A stretch of DNA of 64,000 nt from Nocardia concava NBRC 100430 (GTDB lineage Bacteria; Actinomycetota; Actinomycetes; Mycobacteriales; Mycobacteriaceae): positions 51,608 through 115,607 of the forward strand of contig NZ_BAFX01000007.1 of the NCBI RefSeq assembly GCF_000308815.1. The letters run 5' to 3'. Under the pieces are notes generated by a model. That model was not told the DNA's origin. It saw nothing but the letters and a program-made list of their open reading frames with translations, and searched no databases. The position numbers and the translations under genes are program-made. Shown here piece after piece: positions 27,090 to 35,667 of the stretch; the first letter of the stretch is position 1, and every line of letters begins with the position of its first letter.

Positions 27090-28124
27090 ATGGTTTCACC
27101 CTCCCGTAGCAGTGCTTCCCGTCGCCGCCGGGAGGATGCGGGAAAGTTGTTCACCGGCTTTCTGCTTCTCCTCGGACTGGTAGCCAGTGTGTTCCTGGTC
27201 TTCAGCGACAACCTCCACCTGATCCGTGTCGGCCTGGTCGCCGCCCTCTGGGCCGCCGCCATCGGAGCCCTCGCCGCCACGCGTTATCGCAGGGAGGCGG
27301 CCATCGACAAGGCGAAAGTGGGTGACCTCCAGAAGGTCTACCAACTGCAGCTGGAGCGCGAGGTTGCCGCCCGCCGCGAATACGAGCTCGGCGTCGAGAC
27401 CCGGGTGCGCCACGAGGTCGGCGCCGACGCCACCGAAATGGCCGCGCTGCGCGCCGAACTCACCGTTCTACGGGAGAGCCTGCAGCGTCTGTTCGACGGC
27501 GACCTGCCCTTCGAGCGGCCCGCACTGCGCGCGGATGCGGTTCGGGTCCAGGAACTTCCGCGCAGCGAGGCCGGCCCGGCCGCTCCGGCGGCGAACGATA
27601 GCTGGTCCGAAGCCGATCCCTGGGACCCGTGGTCGTCGCCCGACCAGCCCGAGGACGACGAGGACCCGCGCGCCCGCATGGCCCCGAAGATCGACCCGGA
27701 ACATTCCGAAGCGGCGGCCTTCGCGACGCCCTTCGACGACCCGGTGACGGCCGAGACGTCGATCATCACCGACGCCATGCGCGAGGACTACGAGGCCGAA
27801 CTCGCCGCCGCCGAATCGGATTCACCGGCCGAGGCCCCGAAGCCGGAGCCCGCCAAGGAGACCCAGCCCGCCGAGGAGCCCCCGGCGGCCGAGGTGCTCA
27901 CCAATCTCAGCGGCACCGGAAACGGCGCGACCAAGGTCAGCGTCCAGGTCAACGGCAGCACTCCGATCCCGCGCCTGACCCCCGACCCGGACCCGTCCGG
28001 CCCGGTCGGCCGCGCCACCGCCCGCCGGCGTCGCCGCTCCGACGACACCGTCGACCCGGAAGGCACCCACCGCCTGTCCGTCGCGGAAATCATGGCGAAC
28101 CTGAAGTCGGAGAACACGAACTAG
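27090..28124 (+). CDS. DUF6779-type membrane protein (Rv3604c-like)
   Basis: 344 residues. A basic N-terminus (SSASRRRREDA) leads into two adjacent membrane helices (~20-40, ~44-65), then a coiled-coil-like helix (~75-135, with QLEREVAARREYELGVETR) and a long acidic, Pro/Glu-rich disordered tail that ends in a basic RRRRRS patch and a conserved-looking SVAEIMANLKSE. It matches Rv3604c in place and composition. Function unknown; the layout suggests a membrane-anchored scaffold at the cytoplasmic face. Confidence 0.8.
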   Translation: MVSPSRSSASRRRREDAGKLFTGFLLLLGLVASVFLVFSDNLHLIRVGLVAALWAAAIGALAATRYRREAAIDKAKVGDLQKVYQLQLEREVAARREYELGVETRVRHEVGADATEMAALRAELTVLRESLQRLFDGDLPFERPALRADAVRVQELPRSEAGPAAPAANDSWSEADPWDPWSSPDQPEDDEDPRARMAPKIDPEHSEAAAFATPFDDPVTAETSIITDAMREDYEAELAAAESDSPAEAPKPEPAKETQPAEEPPAAEVLTNLSGTGNGATKVSVQVNGSTPIPRLTPDPDPSGPVGRATARRRRRSDDTVDPEGTHRLSVAEIMANLKSENTN

Positions 28125-28133
28125 CCCCGCCGC

Positions 28134-28173
28134 TCGCCGGAGTTGCCTATCCCACAAGTGGTGGCTCCGGCGA
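28134..28173 (+). terminator. Weak hairpin after the DUF6779 gene
   Basis: TCGCCGGAG (28134-28142) pairs with CTCCGGCGA (28165-28173) around a 22-base loop that itself holds CCACaaGTGG. No T-run; may be a terminator or part of the next gene's leader. Confidence 0.35.
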
Positions 28174-28248
28174 ATCGTGGGCGATATCCTCGCCGAGTAA
28201 CGTCCGGTACCCGCAAGGCGGGACTGGAACGACTTTCGAGAGGAACAA

Positions 28249-29175
28249 GTGACCTCGGACAAGGATGTCTGGAGTGATCCTGCGCCCGCACGCCTGACGG
28301 TGGGAATCGTCTCGGCGGGACGCGTCGGATCCGCCCTGGGCGCGGCGCTCGAGCGTGCCGGTCATGTCGTTTTCGGGGTATCCGCGATTTCGGATGCCTC
28401 GCTGCGCCGTGCCGCCACCCGCCTGCCGGATTCCCAGGTCCTGCCCGCCGAAGACGTCGCCGCCCGCAGCGAACTGCTGATCCTGGCCGTGCCGGACAGC
28501 GAATTGGCCGGTCTGGTGGCCGGATTGGCGGCCGCGAACGCGGTGCGGCCCGGCACCATCGTGGCGCACACCTCGGGCGCGAACGGTGTCGCAATCCTGG
28601 CGCCGCTGACCGCGCTGGGCGCGCTGCCGCTGGCCATCCACCCGGCCATGACCTTCACCGGGCACGACGAGGATGTCGCCCGCCTGGCCAATGCCTGCTT
28701 CGGCATCACCGCCGCCGACGACATCGGCTACGCCATCGCGCAGTCGCTGGTGATCGAGATGGGCGGCGAACCGGTCCGGGTCTCGGAGGAGCACCGCACC
28801 CTCTATCACGCCGCGCTCGCGCACGGCAGCAATCATCTGGTGACCTTGATCGTGGATGCCGTCGAGGCCCTGCGCGCCGCCCTCGCGGGTCCGGGCCTGC
28901 TCGGTCAGCAGTCGATCGACGATCAGCCGGGCGGCCTGGCCGAGCGCATGCTCGCGCCGCTGGCCTCGGCCGCGCTCGACAACGCCTTGCGGCGCGGCCC
29001 GGCCGCGCTGACCGGTCCGGTGGCGCGCGGCGACGTGGCCGCGGTGGCCGCGCATCTGGACGCCCTCGAGGCGCTGAATCCCCGCCTGGCCGCGGGCTAT
29101 CGCGCCCAGTCGCTGCGCTCGGCCGAGCGCGCCAAGACCAACCCCGCCCTGCTCGACCTGCTGGAAGGACGCTGA
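28249..29175 (+). CDS. Rossmann-like / DUF2520 protein, possible pantoate-pathway oxidoreductase
   Basis: 308 residues. An N-terminal NAD(P)-binding fold (VGIVSAGRVGSALGAALERAG, quoted in parts: VGIVSAGRVGSALG) is followed by LPLAIHPAMTFTG and a helical DUF2520 C-terminal domain, the same two-domain plan as ketopantoate reductase and NADP-dependent imine/hydroxyacid enzymes. It matches Rv3603c. The ATG of panC shares a base with its stop (TGATG), so it is translated with panC. Because no panE is present here, a ketopantoate-reductase role is plausible but not shown. GTG start after GAGAGGAAC. Confidence 0.85.
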   Translation: MTSDKDVWSDPAPARLTVGIVSAGRVGSALGAALERAGHVVFGVSAISDASLRRAATRLPDSQVLPAEDVAARSELLILAVPDSELAGLVAGLAAANAVRPGTIVAHTSGANGVAILAPLTALGALPLAIHPAMTFTGHDEDVARLANACFGITAADDIGYAIAQSLVIEMGGEPVRVSEEHRTLYHAALAHGSNHLVTLIVDAVEALRAALAGPGLLGQQSIDDQPGGLAERMLAPLASAALDNALRRGPAALTGPVARGDVAAVAAHLDALEALNPRLAAGYRAQSLRSAERAKTNPALLDLLEGR

Positions 29176-30101
29176 TGGACCCCAAGCTGATTGGCACCTA
29201 CAAGCGCGGCGAGCTGACCGTGCACCACGACCCGGCCGTGCTGACCAAGGTCGTGAAGGCGCTGAAGTCGGTGGGCCGCCGGGTCGCGCTGGTGCCGACC
29301 ATGGGCGCGCTGCACGAGGGCCATTTGGAGCTGGTGCGGCTGGCCAAGCTGACCAACACCACCGTCATCGTCTCGATCTTCGTGAACCCCTTGCAGTTCG
29401 GCGCGAACGAGGACCTCGACAAGTACCCGCGCACCCTCGACGCCGATGTGGAGCTGCTGCGCGGTGAGGGCGTCGAGCTGGTGTTCGCGCCCAGCGCCAA
29501 GGACATGTACCCGTTCGGCCCGCGCACCACGGTGCAGGCCGGTCCCTACGGCGACATCCTCGAGGGCGCGACCCGGCCCGGCCACTTCTCCGGTGTACTG
29601 ACCGTGGTCTCGAAACTGTTCAACATCTGCCAGCCGCACGAGGCGTTCTTCGGCGAGAAGGACTACCAGCAGCTGGCTCTGATCCGGCAGATGGTCGTGG
29701 ACCTGAACATGGACGTGAAGATCGTCCCGGCCGCGACCGTGCGCGAGGCCGACGGCCTGGCCAAGTCCTCCCGCAACCGCTTCCTGAGCGAGGACGAGCG
29801 CGAGCTGGCCACCACGCTGTCGGCCGCGCTGCTGGCCGGCCGCCACGCCGCGGGCCGGGGCCCGGAGGCCGTGCTCGAGACCGCCCGGTCGATCCTGGAT
29901 CTGGCGCCCGATATCAAGGTCGACTACCTGGCCCTGCGCGGTTCGGACTTCTCCGAGGAGTGGCCGACCGGCAATGCGCGCCTGCTGGTCGCCGCCCGGG
30001 TCGGCAGCACCCGCCTGATCGACAACATGCCCGTTTCCATCGGCAAGCCGCTCGACGGCCTGCCCACCGTTCCCGACCAGCCTGCCCAGGCGATCCAGTA
30101 G
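29175..30101 (+). CDS. panC: Pantothenate synthetase
   Basis: 308 residues. Joins pantoate and beta-alanine with ATP to give pantothenate. [15 protein letters not shown] holds the HIGH-like nucleotide motif, [18 protein letters not shown] the pantoate-binding block, and [10 protein letters not shown] and KSSRNRFL the remaining ATP-site motifs. Starts at the last base of the upstream stop. Together with panD and coaX it forms a pantothenate-to-CoA operon, in the order of Rv3602c-Rv3600c. Confidence 0.97.
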   Translation: MDPKLIGTYKRGELTVHHDPAVLTKVVKALKSVGRRVALVPTMGALHEGHLELVRLAKLTNTTVIVSIFVNPLQFGANEDLDKYPRTLDADVELLRGEGVELVFAPSAKDMYPFGPRTTVQAGPYGDILEGATRPGHFSGVLTVVSKLFNICQPHEAFFGEKDYQQLALIRQMVVDLNMDVKIVPAATVREADGLAKSSRNRFLSEDERELATTLSAALLAGRHAAGRGPEAVLETARSILDLAPDIKVDYLALRGSDFSEEWPTGNARLLVAARVGSTRLIDNMPVSIGKPLDGLPTVPDQPAQAIQ

Positions 30102-30114
30102 GAAGGCGACGACG

Positions 30115-30534
30115 ATGTTGCGCACCATGATGACGTCGAAGATCCACCGCGCCACGGTGACTCACGCCGATCTGCACTATGTGGGCTCGGTGACGGTGGA
30201 CCAGGATCTGCTGGACGCCGCCGATCTGCTCGAGGGCGAGAAGGTCTCGATCGTGGACATCACCAACGGGGCCCGGCTCGAGACCTACGTGATCGCGGGC
30301 GAGCGCGGTTCCGGCGTGATCGGAATCAACGGCGCGGCAGCGCATCTCGTGCACCCGGGTGATCTGGTGATCCTCATCGCCTACGGGATGCTCGATGCCG
30401 CGGAGCTGAAAGACTATGCGCCGCATGTGGTTTTCGTCGACGAGCGCAATCGCCCGATCGAGCTGGGCACCGACCCGGCGCACGCCCCCGAGGGATCGGA
30501 CCTGATCTCCCCGCGCACGCTGACGCTGGCCTGA
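30115..30534 (+). CDS. panD: Aspartate 1-decarboxylase (pyruvoyl-dependent)
   Basis: 139 residues. Makes beta-alanine from aspartate. The proenzyme cuts itself between Gly24 and Ser25 (HYVGSVTVD) to form the pyruvoyl group; TNGARLETY and [10 protein letters not shown] are the other conserved blocks. AGGAAGG precedes the ATG. The tail after ~115 is longer than in E. coli, as in mycobacteria, where this region is linked to pyrazinoic-acid-induced degradation by ClpC1. Confidence 0.97.
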   Translation: MLRTMMTSKIHRATVTHADLHYVGSVTVDQDLLDAADLLEGEKVSIVDITNGARLETYVIAGERGSGVIGINGAAAHLVHPGDLVILIAYGMLDAAELKDYAPHVVFVDERNRPIELGTDPAHAPEGSDLISPRTLTLA

Positions 30535-30547
30535 GCGGCGGGCGGGC

Positions 30548-31342
30548 ATGCTGCTCTGTATCGATGTCCGCAATACCAGCATCGAGCTGGGCCTGTTCTC
30601 CGGCAGCGGGGAGCACGCGAAGCTGGTGCGGCACTGGCGGATGCACACCAATCCGCTGCTCACCGCGGACGAGTTCGCGCTGCAGGTGCGCGGGCTGATC
30701 GGCGCCGACGCCGATCAGGTGATCGGCGTCGCGGCGCTGTCCACGGTGCCGCCGGTTTTGCGCGAGCTACGCGAGATGCTGTCCCGTTATTGGGGTCATG
30801 TCCCGCATGTGCTCGTGGAACCCGGTGTGCGCACGGGTATTCCGCTGCTGGTGGACAATCCCAAGGAAGTCGGCGCGGATCGCATCGTGAATTGTCTTGC
30901 GGCATATCACCGTTTCCAATCCCCGGCCATCGTGGTGGATTTCGGCACGGCCATCTGTGTGGACCTGGTTTCGGCCAAGGGTGAATTCCTCGGCGGCAGT
31001 ATCGCGCCGGGTGTGGAGATTTCGACCGAGGCACTGATTGCCCGCAGTGCGCTGCGCCGGGCGGAGCTGACCCGGCCGCGTTCGGTGGTGGGCAAGAACA
31101 GCATGGAATGCCTGCAGTCGGGCGCGATCTTCGGATTCGCGGGCCTGGTGGACGGCCTGATCGACCGCATTCGGGATATCGAGGCGTTCTCCGGCGACGA
31201 TGTGGCCGTGGTGGCCACCGGTGCGACCGCGCCGCTGATCGTGCCGGAGTCGGAGACCATCGAGCACCACGAGCCGCATCTGACGCTGGATGGCCTGCGC
31301 CTGGTCTACGAGCGCAACCAGCAGCGCAAGAACCGTCCTTAA
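30548..31342 (+). CDS. coaX: Type III pantothenate kinase
   Basis: 264 residues. Phosphorylates pantothenate, the first committed step to CoA. ASKHA-fold motifs are visible: [14 protein letters not shown] (phosphate 1), [13 protein letters not shown] (phosphate 2) and [11 protein letters not shown] (adenosine motif). ATG lies 13 bases after panD. The enzyme type is insensitive to feedback by CoA in other bacteria. Last gene of the pan operon, followed by a hairpin. Confidence 0.95.
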   Translation: MLLCIDVRNTSIELGLFSGSGEHAKLVRHWRMHTNPLLTADEFALQVRGLIGADADQVIGVAALSTVPPVLRELREMLSRYWGHVPHVLVEPGVRTGIPLLVDNPKEVGADRIVNCLAAYHRFQSPAIVVDFGTAICVDLVSAKGEFLGGSIAPGVEISTEALIARSALRRAELTRPRSVVGKNSMECLQSGAIFGFAGLVDGLIDRIRDIEAFSGDDVAVVATGATAPLIVPESETIEHHEPHLTLDGLRLVYERNQQRKNRP

Positions 31343-31373
31343 CGGACTGGTCGGAATAAAAGTGACCTAGTCG

Positions 31374-31402
31374 TCGCCGGGAGGCACTATTGCTTCCCGG
31401 CG
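31374..31402 (+). terminator. Hairpin after coaX
   Basis: CGCCGGGGAG (31374-31383) pairs with CTTCCCGGCG (31393-31402) with one wobble and a nine-base loop. It overlaps the -35 element of the next promoter. Confidence 0.45.
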
Positions 31403-31417
31403 TCCCTCTGTTAGGCT
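31390..31417 (+). promoter_or_regulatory. Promoter of the Cys-leader / cysteine dioxygenase operon
   Basis: TTGCTT (31390-31395) and TAGGCT (31412-31417) are 16 bases apart. The -10 box ends seven bases before the GTG at 31425, so the first transcribed base should be the start of a leaderless small ORF. Confidence 0.6.
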
Positions 31418-31424
31418 CGCCGAC

Positions 31425-31466
31425 GTGTATTTCCGCGTGAGCACCCAGGAGTGTTGTCGAGGCTGA
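31425..31466 (+). CDS. Cys-containing leader peptide (13 codons), leaderless
   Basis: A GTG-started frame encoding VYFRVSTQECCRG and a TGA stop. Two adjacent TGT cysteine codons sit three and four codons before the stop. There is no room for a ribosome site; the -10 box is seven bases upstream, which fits leaderless translation. It precedes a cysteine dioxygenase-rhodanese operon by 68 bases. Polycysteine leaderless small ORFs acting as cysteine-responsive attenuators are known upstream of sulfur genes in mycobacteria; this one in front of a cysteine-degrading enzyme is read here as the same kind of sensor. A shorter start at GTG 31437 is possible. Confidence 0.65.
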   Translation: MYFRVSTQECCRG

Positions 31467-31490
31467 TTCGCCTCGACGGTCGTCGAGGCT
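31456..31490 (+). promoter_or_regulatory. Mutually exclusive hairpins of a putative cysteine attenuator
   Basis: Segment A, GTCGAGGCT (31456-31464), starts inside the second Cys codon of the leader. Segment C, GTCGAGGCT (31482-31490), is an identical copy. Segment B, GCCTCGAC (31470-31477), between them can pair perfectly with either (A:B loop six bases, B:C loop four bases). A ribosome paused at the Cys codons would cover A and free B to pair with C. Confidence 0.6.
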
Positions 31491-31534
31491 TCGTATAGCC
31501 CCCGACCACTTTCACATTCCTTGGAGTTTCGCTG

Positions 31535-32146
31535 ATGCGATCTTCTGTTCTTTCCCTACCTGTCGCCGGTCGCGCCGCCACCTCGCGCCTGCTGCCCGAG
31601 GTCACCGAGCGGGCCACCGCCTCCGCCCTGCCCACCCGGCTGCGCCCGGCCGACCTGCTGCGCCTGACCGATGAGGGCGCGCAGGACGTGCTGGAGGGCC
31701 GCTACGACCACCTGCTGCCCGCCGACGGCCTCTGGCCCACCGAAAACCGCTGGGCGACAAGGCTTGTCGCCGACGACGAGGTGGACATCTGGCTGATCAG
31801 CTGGGTCGAGGGCAAGTACACCGAACTGCACGACCACGCCGGGTCGCTGGGGGCGCTGACCGTGCTCGCCGGCGCGCTCTCCGAATACCGCTGGAACGGC
31901 CGGGAACTGCGCCGCCGCACCCTCACCGCGGGTGATCAGGCCTCCTTCCCGCTCGGCTGGGTGCACGACGTGGTGCGTGCCCCCGCGGAAGAGGCCGGCA
32001 TCACCGGCCCGCTGAATCCGACCTTGAGCGTGCACGCCTATTCACCGCCGCTGACGGCCATGTCCTATTACGAGGTCACCGGCCACGGCACCCTCCGCCG
32101 CACCCGTTCCGTTCTCACCGACCAGCCCGAAGGTGAACTCGAATGA
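31535..32146 (+). CDS. Cysteine dioxygenase (type I, cupin)
   Basis: 203 residues. Oxidises cysteine to cysteine sulfinate with O2 and a single iron. The three iron histidines are His99, His101 (ELHDHAGS) and His144 (GWVHDV), in a small cupin fold. GGAG lies eight bases before the ATG. The next gene, a rhodanese, starts inside its stop (ATGA), so both are made together. The upstream Cys-codon leader gives a direct link between cysteine supply and expression. A related thiol dioxygenase (for example for 3-mercaptopropionate) is the main alternative. Confidence 0.88.
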   Translation: MRSSVLSLPVAGRAATSRLLPEVTERATASALPTRLRPADLLRLTDEGAQDVLEGRYDHLLPADGLWPTENRWATRLVADDEVDIWLISWVEGKYTELHDHAGSLGALTVLAGALSEYRWNGRELRRRTLTAGDQASFPLGWVHDVVRAPAEEAGITGPLNPTLSVHAYSPPLTAMSYYEVTGHGTLRRTRSVLTDQPEGELE

Positions 32147-32574
32147 CCCACTTGACGATCGACGGCATGCTCGCCAACGCCCGGCAGCAGCTGCGTCGCC
32201 TGCTCCCGATCGAAATTCCGGCGGCCATCGCCCGCGGCGCGATTCTGGTGGATATTCGCCCCCAGGCGCAGCGCAAGCGCGAGGGCACCCTGCCGGGCGC
32301 GCTCGTCATCGAGCGAAATGTCCTGGAATGGCGTTTGGATCCGACCAGTTCGGCGCGTTTGGCGCTGGCCGAACACCACGACGTGGAATGGATCATCGTC
32401 TGCTCGGAGGGTTACACCTCGAGCCTGGCCGCGGCCTCGTTGCAGCAGCTGGGCCTGCGTCGCGCGACCGATCTCGAGGGCGGATATCAGGCCCTGAAAA
32501 CGGCCGGTCTGCTGACTGTCGCGGCGAGCGCGCCGCACTTCGAACGCGAGGTCGCGACGCTCGCTTGGGTGTGA
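32143..32574 (+). CDS. Rhodanese-like sulfurtransferase
   Basis: 143 residues, single rhodanese domain. Cys87 in IIVCSEGYTS is the persulfide-forming residue, with a six-residue active loop as in thiosulfate-type rhodaneses; ILVDIRPQAQRKREGTLPGA is the conserved N-terminal half. ATGA overlap with cysteine dioxygenase indicates a shared job in cysteine or sulfane-sulfur turnover. It probably passes sulfur between thiols; acceptor unknown. Confidence 0.9.
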   Translation: MTHLTIDGMLANARQQLRRLLPIEIPAAIARGAILVDIRPQAQRKREGTLPGALVIERNVLEWRLDPTSSARLALAEHHDVEWIIVCSEGYTSSLAAASLQQLGLRRATDLEGGYQALKTAGLLTVAASAPHFEREVATLAWV

Positions 32575-32589
32575 GGGTTTATTCGCCGG

Positions 32590-32615
32590 GCGGCGGGAAA
32601 ATCAATTTCCGCCGC
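32590..32615 (+). terminator. Hairpin between rhodanese gene and lysS
   Basis: GCGGCGGGAAA (32590-32600) pairs with TTTCCGCCGC (32606-32615) with one bulged G and an ATCAA loop. It ends five bases before the lysS -10 box. Confidence 0.45.
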
Positions 32616-32619
32616 ACGA

Positions 32620-32625
32620 TAGGCT
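32620..32625 (+). promoter_or_regulatory. -10 box of lysS (leaderless)
   Basis: TAGGCT ends eight bases before the lysS GTG at 32634; no ribosome site is present between them. Confidence 0.5.
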
Positions 32626-32633
32626 AGGGTCCC

Positions 32634-34199
32634 GTGAGCACCCCCAACCCCACTTCTTCCGCAAGCACCGCTGTTTCTGCTGGCCAGGCGTCTGCCGCCA
32701 AGCCCGTCGTGGAGCAGGACGTTCCCGAGCAGATGCGGATTCGCCAGGAGAAGCGTGAGCGGTTGCTGGGGGAGGGCCGCGAGGCTTATCCCGTGGTGGT
32801 GCCGCGCACGCATACCCTCGCCGAAATTCGCGCCGCCCACCCGGATCTGGCCGCCGATACCGCGACCGGTGAGATCGTCGGGATTGCGGGCCGCGTCATT
32901 TTCGTCCGTAATACCGGGAAGCTGTGTTTCGCCACTCTCCAGGAGGGCGACGGCACCAAACTCCAGGCCATGATCAGCCTCAACGGCGTCGGCGCGGAAT
33001 CGCTGGCGGCCTGGAAGGCCGATGTGGACCTCGGCGATTTCGTGTACGTGCACGGTGAGGTGATCGCCTCGCGCACGGGCGAATTGAGCGTCATGGCCGA
33101 CGCGTGGGAGATGGCGGCGAAGTCGCTGCGCCCGCTGCCGGTGGCGCACAAGGAGATGAACGAGGAGTCGCGCGTCCGTCAGCGCTACGTCGACCTGATC
33201 GTGCGCCCGGAGGCCCGCGAGATGGCCCGCACCCGGGTGTCCGCGGTGCGCGCGCTGCGAAACGCGTTGGAGCGCAGGGGATTCCTCGAGGTCGAGACCC
33301 CGATGCTGCAGACCATCCACGGCGGCGCGGCGGCGCGCCCGTTCTCGACCCACTCCAACGCGCTCGATATGGAGCTGTTCCTGCGCATCGCGCCGGAGCT
33401 GTTCCTGAAGCGTTGCGTGGTGGGCGGCATCGAGAAGGTCTTCGAGATCAACCGGAACTTCCGCAACGAGGGCGCGGACTCCACCCATTCGCCCGAGTTC
33501 GCAATGCTGGAAACCTACGAGGCGTACGGCACCTACGACGATTCCGCGACCATGATGCGGGAATTGATCCAGGAAGTCGCACAGGAGGTCTTCGGAACCC
33601 AGGTGGTGACGCTCGCGGACGGCACCGAATACGACCTCTCGGGCGAGTGGGCGACCGTCGAGATGTACCCGTCGCTGTCGGAGCAGATCGGTGTGGACGT
33701 CACCCCGGAAACGACCGTCGAGGAATTGCTGGCACTCGCCGATCGGGTCGGTCTGGAAATTCCCGAGGGCAAGGGCTATGGCCACGGCAAACTGGTCGAG
33801 GAACTGTGGGAGCACGTCTACGGCGACAAGCTCTACGCCCCGACTTTCGTACGCGACTTCCCGGTGGAGACATCGCCGCTGACGCGTCAGCATCGGAGCA
33901 AGCCCGGGGTTACCGAGAAGTGGGACCTGTACGTGCGGGGCTTCGAACTCGCCACGGGCTATTCGGAACTCGTGGATCCGGTCATCCAGCGGGAACGGTT
34001 CGTGGATCAAGCGCGTTTGGCCGCGGCCGGCGACGACGAGGCCATGCGCCTGGACGAGGACTTCCTCGCCGCCATGGAGCACGGTATGCCCCCCACAACC
34101 GGAACGGGTATGGGTATCGATCGTTTGCTGATGGCCCTGACTGGCCACGGAATCCGGGAAACGATACTCTTTCCAATTGTGCGTCCGGCTGCCAGATAG
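32634..34199 (+). CDS. lysS: Lysyl-tRNA synthetase, class II
   Basis: 521 residues. Charges tRNA-Lys. N-terminal OB-fold anticodon domain ([21 protein letters not shown], in parts: [17 protein letters not shown]), then class II motifs: motif 1 with FLEVETPML, motif 2 [20 protein letters not shown] and motif 3 [15 protein letters not shown]. The ~40-residue Ser/Ala/Thr-rich N-terminal extension is usual in actinobacteria. Same position as Rv3598c. A GTG start with a -10 box eight bases upstream indicates a leaderless transcript. Confidence 0.97.
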   Translation: MSTPNPTSSASTAVSAGQASAAKPVVEQDVPEQMRIRQEKRERLLGEGREAYPVVVPRTHTLAEIRAAHPDLAADTATGEIVGIAGRVIFVRNTGKLCFATLQEGDGTKLQAMISLNGVGAESLAAWKADVDLGDFVYVHGEVIASRTGELSVMADAWEMAAKSLRPLPVAHKEMNEESRVRQRYVDLIVRPEAREMARTRVSAVRALRNALERRGFLEVETPMLQTIHGGAAARPFSTHSNALDMELFLRIAPELFLKRCVVGGIEKVFEINRNFRNEGADSTHSPEFAMLETYEAYGTYDDSATMMRELIQEVAQEVFGTQVVTLADGTEYDLSGEWATVEMYPSLSEQIGVDVTPETTVEELLALADRVGLEIPEGKGYGHGKLVEELWEHVYGDKLYAPTFVRDFPVETSPLTRQHRSKPGVTEKWDLYVRGFELATGYSELVDPVIQRERFVDQARLAAAGDDEAMRLDEDFLAAMEHGMPPTTGTGMGIDRLLMALTGHGIRETILFPIVRPAAR

Positions 34200-34315
34200 T
34201 TCTCCGGATTGCATTTCCGGGGCTAGTTCTGGGACTATCGGAATTAGCGGTATTCTGGCGTCGGGTAATCGGCCTGACTATGCGGGTCGCACGATTTCGA
34301 GAGGACGTTCATCTC

Positions 34316-34678
34316 ATGGCAAAGAAGGTCACCGTTAGCTTGATCGACGATGTCGACGGTGAGTCCATCGCGGACGAGACCATCGAGTTCGCAATCGATG
34401 GCGTCTCGTACGAGATCGACTTGTCGACGGAGAATGCGGCCAAGCTGCGGGAGGGTTTGGACGGTTGGGTCGCCGCCGCTCGGCGGGTGAGCGGACGCCG
34501 TCGGACCAAGGTGGCGGGCGCCCCGGCCGCGGGCCCGAAGAACCGGGTGTCGATCGATCGCGAACAAAGCGCGGCCATTCGTGAATGGGCTCGCCGGAAT
34601 GGGCACAAGGTGTCCGCTCGTGGTCGTATCTCCGCCGACATCACCGAGGCTTACAACAAGGCTGCTGCTAAGAACTAG
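34316..34678 (+). CDS. lsr2: Lsr2 nucleoid-associated protein
   Basis: 120 residues. H-NS-like protein that bridges DNA and silences AT-rich, often transferred, genes. The N-terminal dimerisation domain opens [16 protein letters not shown]; the C-terminal DNA-binding domain carries the AT-hook-like RGR ([11 protein letters not shown]) at ~102-104. GAGAGGAC lies about ten bases before the ATG. Own promoter in the 116-bp gap after lysS. A strong terminator follows. Equivalent to Rv3597c. Confidence 0.98.
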   Translation: MAKKVTVSLIDDVDGESIADETIEFAIDGVSYEIDLSTENAAKLREGLDGWVAAARRVSGRRRTKVAGAPAAGPKNRVSIDREQSAAIREWARRNGHKVSARGRISADITEAYNKAAAKN

Positions 34679-34701
34679 TTGTCCGACTAGTCGCCGATTC
34701 G

Positions 34702-34748
34702 ACTGCCGTCCGGGTGTTTCGTGCGTACCCGGGCGGCAGTGGTTTTTT
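34702..34748 (+). terminator. Intrinsic terminator after lsr2
   Basis: A 14-bp stem, ACTGCCGTCCGGGT (34702-34715) against 34727-34740 with one G-T wobble, then GG and six T's (34743-34748). Confidence 0.85.
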
Positions 34749-34749
34749 C

Positions 34750-34806
34750 ATACGCTTCGCGTATAACACCAAGATCAAGTCCTCGTGGCAGGGTACTGTA
34801 GGACTT
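34750..34806. promoter_or_regulatory. Inverted repeats and -10 box upstream of the FHA gene
   Basis: ATACGCttcGCGTAT (34750-34764) is a perfect palindrome overlapping a TATAAC -10 candidate (34762-34767). AAGTCCT (34777-34783) and AGGACTT (34800-34806) form a second inverted repeat. Candidate operators; the 34,807-34,951 leader beyond shows nothing more. Confidence 0.4.
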
Positions 34807-34951
34807 CGTAAAATCCGCCTCTGGAAAGCCCGGGGTCGAGACCGCGGCTGCGCACACCGGCATGCGATCTTGCTCGTGCCGGGGCGGCCAGGCACCATTG
34901 AAACGTGCGGACGATGTCACTGGCTGGATGTAGAGAAGAGGTATCGGCGCA

Positions 34952-35575
34952 GTGACCGCATTCCACGGTTCCTTCCTTCGAGTCAAGGATCAAGAGGGAC
35001 GCCAGCACGAGCTGATGCTGTCCCCTGACCAGCCGCGCATCACCATCGGGCGCTCCCCGCAGGCCGATCTGTCGCTGTTCTGGGACGTGGAGGTCTCGCG
35101 CCTGCACGCCACCGCCGAGTACCTGGGCGCGCACTGGACCATCGTGGACGACGGGCTGTCCCGCAACGGCACCTTCGTCAATGGGGATCGCCTGGTGGGG
35201 CGGCATCGGCTGCAGCCGGGCGACGTCATCCGGATGGGCACCTCGCGGGTCACCTTCCACGACTTCAGCGGTGCGGCAGGCGATGTCACGCAGACCTCGA
35301 CCGGCGGTCTGCCAACTCTGCGCTCCCTCACCGAAACCCAGCGGTCGGTACTGATCGCGCTGTGCCGCCCCCTGCGCGGCAATGACGGATTCGCCTCCCC
35401 CGCCTCGAATCAGCAGATCGCCGCGGAACTCTTCCTCAGCGTCGACGCCATCAAGACCCACCTGCGCGCGCTCTTCGCGAAGTTCGGCGTCGAAGATCTG
35501 CCCCAGAACCAGAAGCGCGTGCGGTTGGCCAACCTGGCCATGCAGTCCGGAGTGATCTCCGAGCGCGATCTCTGA
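34952..35575 (+). CDS. FHA domain protein with C-terminal helix-turn-helix
   Basis: 207 residues. Residues ~5-105 form an FHA phosphothreonine-binding domain (ITIGRSPQADLSL, VSRLHATAEY, LSRNGTFVNG: the Gly-Arg, Ser-x-x-His and Asn-Gly contacts are present). Residues ~125-200 resemble a LuxR-like HTH (QQIAAELFLSVDAIKTHLRALFAKFG). This would tie DNA binding to a phosphorylated partner from a Ser/Thr kinase. GTG start with AAGAGG upstream. No kinase is adjacent; the nearest is the pair at 8.8-13.5 kb. Monocistronic. Confidence 0.85.
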   Translation: MTAFHGSFLRVKDQEGRQHELMLSPDQPRITIGRSPQADLSLFWDVEVSRLHATAEYLGAHWTIVDDGLSRNGTFVNGDRLVGRHRLQPGDVIRMGTSRVTFHDFSGAAGDVTQTSTGGLPTLRSLTETQRSVLIALCRPLRGNDGFASPASNQQIAAELFLSVDAIKTHLRALFAKFGVEDLPQNQKRVRLANLAMQSGVISERDL

Positions 35576-35647
35576 GCTCTCACCTCCGGGCTACCCCTGG
35601 CAGGGTGTGCGAGTTGCCCAATCCTGGTACGGCCAGTCCCTGTTGGA

Positions 35648-35667
35648 CTCGCACGCATGCGTGCGAG
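35648..35667. repeat. Perfect 20-bp palindrome
   Basis: CTCGCACGCATGCGTGCGAG, self-complementary over its whole length, 73 bases after the FHA stop and 97 before the DUF1772 start. It is followed by two more short inverted repeats (GACTG/CAGTC at 35704-35717; CACCCG/CGGGTG at 35721-35740). Operator or weak terminator. Confidence 0.6.
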
